From: Microcaldota archaeon
GTDB taxonomy: Archaea; Micrarchaeota; Micrarchaeia; Micrarchaeales; CABMGC01
Reading direction: 5' to 3'
DNA length: 44,595 nt
NCBI GenBank assembly: GCA_028867435.1
Contig: JAGWGI010000009.1
Location: 1-44,595, forward strand
Each line of letters starts with the position of its first letter. Within the stretch, counting starts at the first letter, position 1. The notes under the pieces were generated by a model. The model made no database searches, was not told the DNA's origin, and was given only the letters and a program-made list of their open reading frames with translations. Positions 8,391 to 16,616 of the stretch are shown here, piece by piece. A program made the translations under genes and the position numbers.

Positions 8391-11038
8391 ATTATCACGT
8401 TCATTAATTTCTTCATTGTTTTCTTCTTTAACTCTATCTTCTTTTCTTCATTTATCCTTTTCTTCAGCCTAAATAAATGCCTTTTTGATAACCCGATGCG
8501 TTTAGCGTCTTTTGTTGTCATGTTCTTGATAGCATCTGTTATCTTCTGCTCTGTTTTGTTATCGTAAACAACATAATCGCTATCTGAAACACCGATAACT
8601 TCGCTTTCTTCAATGTTGTTCGACTCTTTGCCAATGTGTTCTATATCATTGATGACGATTTGTTTCCGTCTCAACTCTCCAATCGCACCATCGTATTTGT
8701 TATCATTATGATTAGCATAAGCAAATAAGAACTCTGATAGAGGTTTCCAGTAGAACTTTGTGTTATCTGTGTATTCTTTGCCTGTTTTGTAATCAATAAA
8801 TCGACTAAACGGTACAATATCCGTATTTTTGGTGTAAGCAAGTAGAGGAATTATCGGCTCTTTGGTCGATGAATCTAGTCTATACCCTATACCAACGATA
8901 ACAAAGTTGAACGGCTTTAGGCGTTTATCCCTGTTCGTGCGCCTAAAGCGTTGCATGATAAAAGGCGATGTTAAGGCGAGCTTGCCCATCACGAACATGT
9001 TTGAATATTTACTCCCGATAGCCTCTTTCGATAACGTACCATAATGATAACTCAGAACATCGTGCCAAATTTGTTTTATTTCATCTTCGCTTATGCCTAT
9101 AAGACCGCCTAGACCATGAGAAGAGTGCTTGAGAATGTCAATTTTGTTATCCACCATGCGATACAAACAGTATCTTTTGGCAGATATGCCATAAAACCAA
9201 ACATCGTGTAATGGCTTACCGCTCTCGTCGTTTTCCACCTTGAACATCTCGACAGACGTAGAGTAGGGGTTTAGAGGTTTGAAGAACGCTTGAATCTTGT
9301 CCACTAACTCTGGGTTAACAAAGAGTGCGTCGGTGTCGCAATAGGCAAAGTAGCCCTTGTTTTCCTTTACGTACGCCTCCACCATAGCAAGTATCAACCT
9401 TGATCCTGATGTTAGCATGGTCGCAAGTATAGGGTTAAACGCCCTGCCAAACTGCTCTTTCTTGCTTGCCTCACATGTAAACGGACTTATTCCGTATATT
9501 TCTGCATTTACTCTCTCGTTTTGTGTGTTTACTTCAACGAAAATGCCGTAAGATGTAGCATTTGCGATTATTTTGGCGATAAAGTCCTCTTTCTTGAGAC
9601 CTTTGTTATCCGTGTCTTGCTTCAATTTCTGTTTTACCTCAAGGCGATGCTCAATTAAATAGCGGATAAAGTCATCTTTCTCTGGCTCTATGTTCTTTCC
9701 GAATAGGTTTATTGTATTGAGGTTGCTCTGTTTTCCTTTAGGAACGAATCTGAAAGCCTTGATTATCTTTGGTGCCTTGCCAGTAAGCAGTTTTGACGCT
9801 ATGATGTCAGGATAGGTATACCAGAGTGCCTTGCCTTTTGCGTAGTTCAGCCCTATGTTGTACGCTATCTTGCCGTTGTATTTGGCTCTGAGTGGCAAGA
9901 TGTCATTATCCACGTCTACTAGAGCGATTCCATTGAGCGTTTTCCATAAATCTTTGTTTGTAAGATCGTCTAGCTGTATGTTTTCCAACAATTCAGCGAA
10001 TTTGTTATCCTCTATAACGTCTATGTTATCAGCGATAACGTAATCCCATAAACCGAGTAACACGAATTGCGATGGATACATGGATGTAAAGTCAATATAC
10101 GATACCTTTACTGGTGTTTTGCGTATATGCACCTCTGTTCTACCTCCGTAATAAGTGGTCATTATCCATCCTAGCATTTGTTTAGGGAAGGTTGGATTCA
10201 ATTCTAGGAACGGTTTTATGCCCATCTCCTTGAAGTATTCCTTACCGATAGACGCTGGCGATAGCAGTTTGTTCAACAGCGTAGGCAGTTTATACCTTGA
10301 AAACTCGCTTTTCAATGCGAGAAACAAGTCATAAGACGCAAAAACATCGTTTATGTTGTACCGTATGTATTCTGACGTTATCTTGCCATGCTCCTCAGTC
10401 TTCAGTTTCTTATGCCCAACGTTAAATAGTTCACACGCACTTTCAAGGGAATGGTTCTCATTGGTTAGAGCAAAGGATAACGTCCTGAGATCAACGAATG
10501 TGCCTCGATACCTATTAACTCTTTTATAGTTTTTGAAGTTTTTAGAGTAAGGCGTAGAGAAGTTTATCAATGAACGCTTAGAATCGATGTGTTTTATGAT
10601 GATTCTCGGCATATATACGTTATCAAACAGCTTGAAAGAGAAGGCGTTGTTATCCTTTCTGGATATACTGTAGTCTATGGCTATACGTGATATATCAAAA
10701 GGCAGGTTAAAACCGACGCAGATAGCCCTTCTTTTATAGACGTAATCGATAAACATGTCTAAAAACTGGCTTTTTGTTACCAGTTTTATGTGTTTTTTAT
10801 TGGCGTAATCTGATAACGTTTTGACGTCGCTGTTATCCAAATTGTTATCATAAAACAATCCGAACTCATCCAGTTTATCGTTTTGCCATATGCCGTAAGA
10901 ACCAAATTTTAAGTTCTGGTACTGGTCTATTGTTGTTTCTGTATCAAAAACTAACACCAGATTCTCATTATAATGGATAACCTTATCGTTCTGTGCATGT
11001 AGTTTGTTATCAATATAACATCGTAAAGCAATGTTCAT
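8387..11038 (-). CDS. polB: Family B DNA polymerase of casposon, with C-terminal HTH-like extension
   Basis: Exo motifs FDTETT, GFNLPFDIS, YNINDVFASYD; Pol motifs DFTSMYPSQF, KIIANATSYGI, YFAYCDTDALFV. Confidence 0.95.
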   Translation of the reverse strand: MNIALRCYIDNKLHAQNDKVIHYNENLVLVFDTETTIDQYQNLKFGSYGIWQNDKLDEFGLFYDNNLDNSDVKTLSDYANKKHIKLVTKSQFLDMFIDYVYKRRAICVGFNLPFDISRIAIDYSISRKDNNAFSFKLFDNVYMPRIIIKHIDSKRSLINFSTPYSKNFKNYKRVNRYRGTFVDLRTLSFALTNENHSLESACELFNVGHKKLKTEEHGKITSEYIRYNINDVFASYDLFLALKSEFSRYKLPTLLNKLLSPASIGKEYFKEMGIKPFLELNPTFPKQMLGWIMTTYYGGRTEVHIRKTPVKVSYIDFTSMYPSQFVLLGLWDYVIADNIDVIEDNKFAELLENIQLDDLTNKDLWKTLNGIALVDVDNDILPLRAKYNGKIAYNIGLNYAKGKALWYTYPDIIASKLLTGKAPKIIKAFRFVPKGKQSNLNTINLFGKNIEPEKDDFIRYLIEHRLEVKQKLKQDTDNKGLKKEDFIAKIIANATSYGIFVEVNTQNERVNAEIYGISPFTCEASKKEQFGRAFNPILATMLTSGSRLILAMVEAYVKENKGYFAYCDTDALFVNPELVDKIQAFFKPLNPYSTSVEMFKVENDESGKPLHDVWFYGISAKRYCLYRMVDNKIDILKHSSHGLGGLIGISEDEIKQIWHDVLSYHYGTLSKEAIGSKYSNMFVMGKLALTSPFIMQRFRRTNRDKRLKPFNFVIVGIGYRLDSSTKEPIIPLLAYTKNTDIVPFSRFIDYKTGKEYTDNTKFYWKPLSEFLFAYANHNDNKYDGAIGELRRKQIVINDIEHIGKESNNIEESEVIGVSDSDYVVYDNKTEQKITDAIKNMTTKDAKRIGLSKRHLFRLKKRINEEKKIELKKKTMKKLMNVII

Positions 11039-11325
11039 TTACTCACCAGTGATTTACCTATGCCATAACAGAGGGAATCAGCCAAACAGTAGTACGTGTA
11101 ATCGCTTGTTTTGACGTATTTGAGCAGAAGTAGTTCTCTGATCCCTTGCATTATGAAGCCGTTTTGCAGTGTTTCTGTGCTGTTTTGATTAGTCCAGCGT
11201 ATATCCCATGTGTTTTGGTGTTTTGTTATCTCGTTGTGGCATGGTACACACAAAGAAACAGTAATTTCCGAGTTGTTTCTGCCTGCTACATGGTGTAATT
11301 CTAGGCGTCTTCGCATACAAAACAC
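11035..11325 (-). CDS. HNH endonuclease, C-terminal part (frame-disrupted)
   Basis: RRRLELHHVAGRNNSEITVSLCVPCHNEITKHQ carries the HH...CxxCH HNH core; the upstream CxxC lies in the overlapping ORF. Confidence 0.8.
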   Translation of the reverse strand: MFCMRRRLELHHVAGRNNSEITVSLCVPCHNEITKHQNTWDIRWTNQNSTETLQNGFIMQGIRELLLLKYVKTSDYTYYCLADSLCYGIGKSLVSK

Positions 11326-11516
11326 TTGATGTCCTTCTGTTTAGGGTTTTTTTTGAAGAGATATTGAACGTATTTTACGACTTTGTTGACTTTCTTGTTA
11401 TCCAGATTGTTCCTTTCTGCCGAATCGAAGAAATAACCCAGAATCTCAGATAACAATTTCTGCTTTTTGTCATTGTTATCCGTTATCTTGTCGTTGCTGT
11501 TATCCATGATAATCAC
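11301..11516 (-). CDS. HNH endonuclease, N-terminal part (frame-disrupted)
   Basis: Ends ...QKDIKCFVCEDA*; CFVC is the expected first half of the HNH zinc site and lies directly before RRRLELHH in the -1 frame. Confidence 0.65.
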   Translation of the reverse strand: MIIMDNSNDKITDNNDKKQKLLSEILGYFFDSAERNNLDNKKVNKVVKYVQYLFKKNPKQKDIKCFVCEDA

Positions 11517-11854
11517 TGTTTTTTGCCGAGCAGTGCCAGAATGATAACAACTGCTATAGCTCCTATACCACCAATAATGGCAAGTCCATCACCATTACCA
11601 CCCCTACTCCGTTCTATCTCTCTGTGACCATGATGCTCTGGTTCTTGCTGTTCATGCTCCTCTTGTGGTGGTTCTGGTGCTTCATGCACGAACGGTTCAT
11701 GCTCCACTTCTGCTGGTTCTAGCTCTGTTTGTTGAACCTCTTCATGCGTGGCTACTGGTTGTCTATATTCCAAACCTTTATGGAATCGGTGCTTATGCAC
11801 CCTATAAGACCCTTCGCTACTAAGACTGCGCTCGCAATATGGACATTGTATCAT
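11513..11854 (-). CDS. C2H2 zinc-finger protein with Glu/Pro/His-rich linker and C-terminal TM helix
   Basis: CPYCERSLSSEGSYRVHKHRFH at N-terminus; GLAIIGGIGAIAVVIILALLGKKQ at C-terminus; 4-nt overlaps with both neighbours. Confidence 0.75.
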   Translation of the reverse strand: MIQCPYCERSLSSEGSYRVHKHRFHKGLEYRQPVATHEEVQQTELEPAEVEHEPFVHEAPEPPQEEHEQQEPEHHGHREIERSRGGNGDGLAIIGGIGAIAVVIILALLGKKQ

Positions 11855-12318
11855 ACATTCACCTGATAAATATCGTAAAACTCTGGCTCTTCTCGCCTAG
11901 CGTTGATCTCACGTATGGCTGAGGGATTTGTTTCGAGGATATGCCACTTGCCAGAGCTGTCCTTTACCCTCTTGCCCTCAAACTCGGCTAGAACATCAGT
12001 ATTGCCAGTATTGAGGTATTCCTTTACTGCACTGTGATACTTGCCTATAAGCGTCGCATAGCGAGAATCGGTTATCTCTACAACGGTTTCTTTGCCGTTC
12101 TCGTTGATTGCCATTATGCGTGAGATTTGGTCGGTTTTCTTGGGCTTCCAGCGACCATTTACCTTCTCGAAGCCCTGAGTAGCTCTAAGGACTTTTTTAA
12201 CTGATACGCCACGCTCTCTGCTGAGCTTTGATAGCGACTGCCCAGACCTTCTTGCATGACTCAGAACCTCTAAAGCTCGCTCCCTTGCCAACTGCTCTCT
12301 GGACTGAGCGCATTCCAC
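11851..12318 (-). CDS. HTH-domain protein (GTG start), probable C-terminal part of a frame-split gene
   Basis: ALEVLSHARRSGQSLSKLSRERGVSVKKVLRATQ HTH-like; followed by a conserved-looking RYATLIGKYHSAVKEYLNTGNTDVLAEFEGKRV region. Confidence 0.65.
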   Translation of the reverse strand: MECAQSREQLARERALEVLSHARRSGQSLSKLSRERGVSVKKVLRATQGFEKVNGRWKPKKTDQISRIMAINENGKETVVEITDSRYATLIGKYHSAVKEYLNTGNTDVLAEFEGKRVKDSSGKWHILETNPSAIREINARREEPEFYDIYQVNV

Positions 12319-12566
12319 GACCTAGCGGACACGGGCTTAGGCGTGCCTCTGCTGAGCCTTCTTGCCTCTGCTTTGGCATGACCTCTAAGTTGGTCTAGGC
12401 TCGCCCTGGGATAGAACGAATGAAGCCTAGCGATACGCTTGATGTAGCCAGTATGCCTATCCTGAGTGGACAGCCAGTCTCCAAAGTTTCTGTATCTTTT
12501 CGAGAACCTCATCGAACCATCGCAGTTTGCGCATAGGCGCATGTTTACCTCACTACTATCAGGCAT
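12270..12566 (-). CDS. Small Cys-containing protein, probable N-terminal part of the split HTH gene
   Basis: From internal Met: MPDSSEVNMRLCANCDGSMRFSKRYRNFGDWL...YIKRIARLHSFYPRASLDQLRGHAKAE...; overlaps the HTH ORF by 49 nt. Confidence 0.6.
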   Translation of the reverse strand: MPDSSEVNMRLCANCDGSMRFSKRYRNFGDWLSTQDRHTGYIKRIARLHSFYPRASLDQLRGHAKAEARRLSRGTPKPVSARSWNALSPESSWQGSEL

Positions 12567-12579
12567 TAGTGTATATTTA

Positions 12580-12623
12580 TATACTTTCGTAAGTATACTA
12601 TATGATAACGAGCTATCGTATAG
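12580..12623. promoter_or_regulatory. Two adjacent palindromes in divergent casposon promoter
   Basis: TATACTT-TCGT-AAGTATA (12580-12597) then CTATATGATA-ACGAGC-TATCGTATAG (12598-12623, 9/10 arm match) between divergent starts near 12566 and 12632. Confidence 0.55.
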
Positions 12624-12631
12624 TGAGCTAT

Positions 12632-13768
12632 ATGAACAATAAAGAGAAGCCATCGTGGCAGGAAGGCGTCAAAAATCGTCATAAAGAAGGAATAATTGCA
12701 TTATTACAAGAGCAACCAAACAAGGCAATGCGATTTGTAGACCTTTTAGCCAAAAAGGATAGGACAGGAATTAAATCACCTAAAGGACTTACTGAGGTAC
12801 TACAGCGACTAATAAATGAAAGACTTGTAGAAAACACGCACATAGATATTGAGATTGAAAGAGGCAAACCCAAATTAGGGATGCATGGAGAAGTTTTAGA
12901 GAGAAATCTTGTTAAAAAGAAAGTAGAAGCGTATGGACTTACTACAGAGGGTCGAAAATATCAAAGTTGGTGGTTAATCCATGAGCTTTTTGATCTGCAA
13001 GATAAGAATTCAAGTTACGTTCATAGTCTTAGCTACGGGTACGCCTCTTTTGGACTATCTGAGGATATCGTGATGGGTAGAGCTACTGAGGGTAAATTAC
13101 CTAATTTTGATATACCTGCCATCCCAGAAATAGAGGACTTTATAATGCTTGAAACTTTTAGGAAAATAAGGGAGAATAAGATAAAACCTCAACTTAGCGA
13201 TTATAAACTGCTTTTATCTTTTGAATTTGATTTTGCACAATTAACAGCTCGGGTTATAGAACTACAAGCGTTCATAGAGGACATTAATACAGGGCAGGAT
13301 GTGTTCACAGATAAACGTTTGAGATTATTGGGACATAACGATAATATATGGTTGTTCAATTTTCTTGTCAATTACTCTGTATTTTTTGGAGATGAAGCGT
13401 ACAGAAAGAATCTTACAGCTTTTCTAAAGAATCTCTCGAAAGATAAGAAATTCTATGAGCTAACGCAAGTAAACCCTGAACTATTTACAAGATTTATGGG
13501 GGGTTTCAAACAAGGTAAAGACCCGATAAATGACAAAGTACTTTTCAAGAAGCTAATAGTCCCTGTAGAAAAGGGGGTAGGGTTCTATAACCACTTTAGC
13601 AGATATATAGAAGGAGCAAGGATAATCAAATTTGGAGATGAAAAATTTAATAAAAAATTAGATGAGTTTACTAACAACTTATCAAAAAAGATAAGCCATA
13701 TGTCTATGGAATGGGCTGAGAGGGATAGAAAGGAATTTGAATCAAAACAAAAAGGTGAACAAAAATGA
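12632..13768 (+). CDS. Casposon protein with winged-helix-like N-terminus (378 aa)
   Basis: Start at internal MNNKEKPSW; HKEGIIALLQEQPNKAMRFVDLLAKK...LTEVLQRLINERLVE...YGLTTEGRKY resembles wHTH; stop overlaps cas1 start by 4 nt. Confidence 0.7.
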   Translation: MNNKEKPSWQEGVKNRHKEGIIALLQEQPNKAMRFVDLLAKKDRTGIKSPKGLTEVLQRLINERLVENTHIDIEIERGKPKLGMHGEVLERNLVKKKVEAYGLTTEGRKYQSWWLIHELFDLQDKNSSYVHSLSYGYASFGLSEDIVMGRATEGKLPNFDIPAIPEIEDFIMLETFRKIRENKIKPQLSDYKLLLSFEFDFAQLTARVIELQAFIEDINTGQDVFTDKRLRLLGHNDNIWLFNFLVNYSVFFGDEAYRKNLTAFLKNLSKDKKFYELTQVNPELFTRFMGGFKQGKDPINDKVLFKKLIVPVEKGVGFYNHFSRYIEGARIIKFGDEKFNKKLDEFTNNLSKKISHMSMEWAERDRKEFESKQKGEQK

Positions 13769-14976
13769 ATCCCTTACTAATCTCTGGATTTGGAACGAAC
13801 ATAAGCGTAGACAAGCGTAGGCTAATCATTCAGAACAAGCTAGAGAACCAGCGATACGAATACTATCCGCACCAGATAAAGCATGATTCAGTAATAGTAG
13901 ATGGGCATAGTGGTAGCATAAGCTTTGAGGCTATGAGATGGTTGGTAAAGCACAACATACCTATAGCAATGCTCAACTGGAACGGCAATCTGCTAAGCGT
14001 TACGTTGCCGAAAGAAACAGTATCAAGCAAACTAAGACTAAAACAGTATAAGATATATCAAGATGGGAAAAGAAGGTACAGTATCGCTTATCCTCTAGTC
14101 AAAGAGAAAGTCAACCAGTCGATAAATCTGCTAAATGAGCTATCGAAGTATTACAAGGAGATTGATGTTAGTACGATAAGAACTGAATCAGAAAGAGAGG
14201 GCATATTCAAGCTGAAGATTACTTACGATTACCATAACCTTATGATGTATGAGGGTAGAATCGCAGATATCTACTGGTCTCAAATTCTAAATGCGTTCAA
14301 TAACTTATGCCCAGAGTTCAAGTTCGTTAGCAGAAACAACACTCTGAACTCACATAACCGCAACGCCTCAGATGAGATAAACGCCTTGCTGAACTATGGC
14401 TATGCGGTACTGGAATCTGAGGTAAGGAAAGACCTCAATTCCATCGGTCTTGATCCCTCGATAAGCTTCTTGCATGAGCTATCGAACAGCAGAGCCTCGC
14501 TTGTGTACGACATTCAGGAGCTTTATAGGTGGCTGGTAGACCTATCGGTAATACAGCTACTAGAGGAAAAGAGGCTACAGAAGGCTGACTTTATCGTAAC
14601 AGAGAACTACAACATAAGGCTTAGAGAAACTACGGCAAAGGCATTGATAGAGAAGATAAAGCTGAACTTCAATGCCAGAGCGTTATACAACGGCAAATAC
14701 TACTGCTACCAGAATATCCTATACGAAAACGTAAGGTTGCTGGCTAACTACATAATAGGCAAGTCTGGCAAGCTCCAATTCAACATACCAGAGTTCAAGA
14801 TAAAGCGAGAGGATAACACAGGGATTCGTAATAAAGTGCTAAACCTAACACCAGAAGATCGCAAGACGTTAGGCATAAATAAGTCAACTCTGTGGTATAT
14901 GCAGAAGCACATAAAAGAAGGAAGGAAAATTAAGGTTTACGGCAAGGTTATGGGTAAATTAAATGGCGAAAACTAA
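13765..14976 (+). CDS. cas1: Cas1 family integrase (casposase) with C-terminal HTH
   Basis: Cas1 signatures: DEINALLNYGYAVLESEVRKDLNSIGLDPSISFLHELSNSRASLVYDIQELYRWLVD; C-terminal LTPEDRKTLGINKSTLWYMQKHIKEGRKIKVYGKVMGKL. Confidence 0.96.
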   Translation: MNPLLISGFGTNISVDKRRLIIQNKLENQRYEYYPHQIKHDSVIVDGHSGSISFEAMRWLVKHNIPIAMLNWNGNLLSVTLPKETVSSKLRLKQYKIYQDGKRRYSIAYPLVKEKVNQSINLLNELSKYYKEIDVSTIRTESEREGIFKLKITYDYHNLMMYEGRIADIYWSQILNAFNNLCPEFKFVSRNNTLNSHNRNASDEINALLNYGYAVLESEVRKDLNSIGLDPSISFLHELSNSRASLVYDIQELYRWLVDLSVIQLLEEKRLQKADFIVTENYNIRLRETTAKALIEKIKLNFNARALYNGKYYCYQNILYENVRLLANYIIGKSGKLQFNIPEFKIKREDNTGIRNKVLNLTPEDRKTLGINKSTLWYMQKHIKEGRKIKVYGKVMGKLNGEN

Positions 14977-16486
14977 ATCAACGCCCAAAATAGGCATAAA
15001 AACATTAGGAATTGGCGTAGTAATAGGCATTGTTGTGATAATTGGAGTTTTATTATATTTAAGCTCGCATAATTCTTTAGGAACTATAAGCAATCCATAT
15101 AATAGTTCATTTGGTTATCAAGGAGCGGGTTACTACCTTTCCCACACACATAAATTTTACGCCATAAACTTGAGCAGCTTCAATCAGAACCCTTATAGTA
15201 CAAATAGCTCTTCAGCAACACAGAACGCAACAGGGTCTATAGTTCCAACAACATCAATTTATTATACAACTATACCTTATACAACAACCATGCCACAAGT
15301 AAACTATGGATGTTCTCCATTACCGTGCAGTTCTATAAAGAATGGCAACTTTACATTCGTGTTTACGCTATTGAACGGGTCAGTAGAACAGTGGCATTTT
15401 CCAATTACTACGTACAATCATTATCTATCAACCCCAAGAATAGACCCGATTATACGCTTAAATGACACCATAACTGGTAAAACAATTTATACATGGGATT
15501 ATCGTTCTTCGATAACACCAAGTTTCTTTGCGAACATTACGCCAGAACTCACTGATGGAAAGACGGCAGGGCAGTTTGTAGCCGAAGTTCAAAATTTAAA
15601 CAGTCAGTTAGTAAACTACAGTCTTATTTTCGCAAACACCTCGGTTTATCCAGCACAATTATTAGCGCAAGGCCAAGGCGATTGTAAGGATAAAGGGGTA
15701 TTAATGGCAAGCATATTAGAAGCTGGGAATCTACAAGCCAATTACGGTATGAAAATAGAGTTTGTATATGTAGATGCTGGTAACCTAACTGCTCCACATA
15801 CTGCTGATCATTTACTGTTGGATATAACTTACGCAAATGGAACAAAAGCATTTTTAGACACAACTCATGTACTTGCAACAAGCCCTTACTTTAATGGTAC
15901 TGTAGATGGATGGTATTATAATCTAACTTGTACGATGTCTGGATGTCAGACAGTACCATTATGCACAGGTTTATACTGCGATGCAGTAGGCTATGTTTCT
16001 GGTGGCAATAGTAGCTTTAATACATGTCAATCAGGTTACATAGTCGGTAGTGATAATTTATGTCATTTTCAATCTGGTGGAGTTGATTATTACTATGCGG
16101 GTGGATATAATTATACGACATTGCCAACTACAACAATTCCTTATACAACTACTATCTACCCAAGTGGTTCGGGTTCTTGTAGCAGCTTTGAGTTAACTGA
16201 GAGTTTGCCAACCACCGAAACTACTGGCACATGTACGTGGTCTGGCGGCTATCTAACCGTATCTGACAACGAAGGTCAATTTACTTACGCTATTGCAGAT
16301 ATATACAATAGTACTTCATCGTATAATGCTTATTATCTCAATAAAACAGTATCAGACAGCCCCTCTTGCCTTACCGACACGAAATCTTACTATTTCCCAG
16401 AAGGAAGCTATACAGTCTACATAAAGACAGGTGGCTATGGTACTTCTTGTTCAAACAACTATGCGTATCTAACTTTAAGTAGTTGA
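14963..16486 (+). CDS. Membrane-anchored/secreted protein with transglutaminase-like domain and Thr-rich linkers
   Basis: N-terminal TM (IGVVIGIVVIIGVLLYL), Thr-rich TTIPYTTT linkers, and GQGDCKDKGVLMASIL...ADHLLLDI...AFLDTTH fitting a Cys-His-Asp transglutaminase-like triad. Confidence 0.75.
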   Translation: MAKTKSTPKIGIKTLGIGVVIGIVVIIGVLLYLSSHNSLGTISNPYNSSFGYQGAGYYLSHTHKFYAINLSSFNQNPYSTNSSSATQNATGSIVPTTSIYYTTIPYTTTMPQVNYGCSPLPCSSIKNGNFTFVFTLLNGSVEQWHFPITTYNHYLSTPRIDPIIRLNDTITGKTIYTWDYRSSITPSFFANITPELTDGKTAGQFVAEVQNLNSQLVNYSLIFANTSVYPAQLLAQGQGDCKDKGVLMASILEAGNLQANYGMKIEFVYVDAGNLTAPHTADHLLLDITYANGTKAFLDTTHVLATSPYFNGTVDGWYYNLTCTMSGCQTVPLCTGLYCDAVGYVSGGNSSFNTCQSGYIVGSDNLCHFQSGGVDYYYAGGYNYTTLPTTTIPYTTTIYPSGSGSCSSFELTESLPTTETTGTCTWSGGYLTVSDNEGQFTYAIADIYNSTSSYNAYYLNKTVSDSPSCLTDTKSYYFPEGSYTVYIKTGGYGTSCSNNYAYLTLSS

Positions 16487-16567
16487 CACATTCAAGGTCA
16501 AACAAACAGCATTAATACAACCCTCTATTTTCTCAGCCACGTTACTAGCCTCTGTCATCTCCACACT

Positions 16568-16616
16568 AAAACTATGTTAGAGAAGGGGGACATTTGTGGC
16601 TTCTATATATAACCCC
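16568..16616 (-). repeat. Casposon right terminal inverted repeat
   Basis: AAAACTATGTTAGAGAAGGGGGACATTTGTGGCTTCTATATATAACCCC, reverse complement of left TIR except the divergent core. Confidence 0.95.

Larger units (their letters stand above)
8112..16616. mobile_element. Casposon (Cas1 + family B DNA polymerase self-synthesizing-type transposon)
   Basis: 49-bp TIRs (8112-8160, 16568-16616), perfect 14-bp TSD, Cas1, PolB, HNH, HTH, insertion at a tRNA 3' end. Confidence 0.96.

Noticed and set aside
11340-11352. A8 run (minus strand) as the slippery site producing the HNH fusion
   Set aside because: A -1 slip there reaches TAA within two codons (AAA CCC TAA), so it cannot join the two HNH halves.
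13765-14976. Cas1 as part of a CRISPR-Cas locus
   Set aside because: No repeat-spacer array, Cas2, or effector genes are visible nearby; TIRs, TSD and PolB place it in a casposon.
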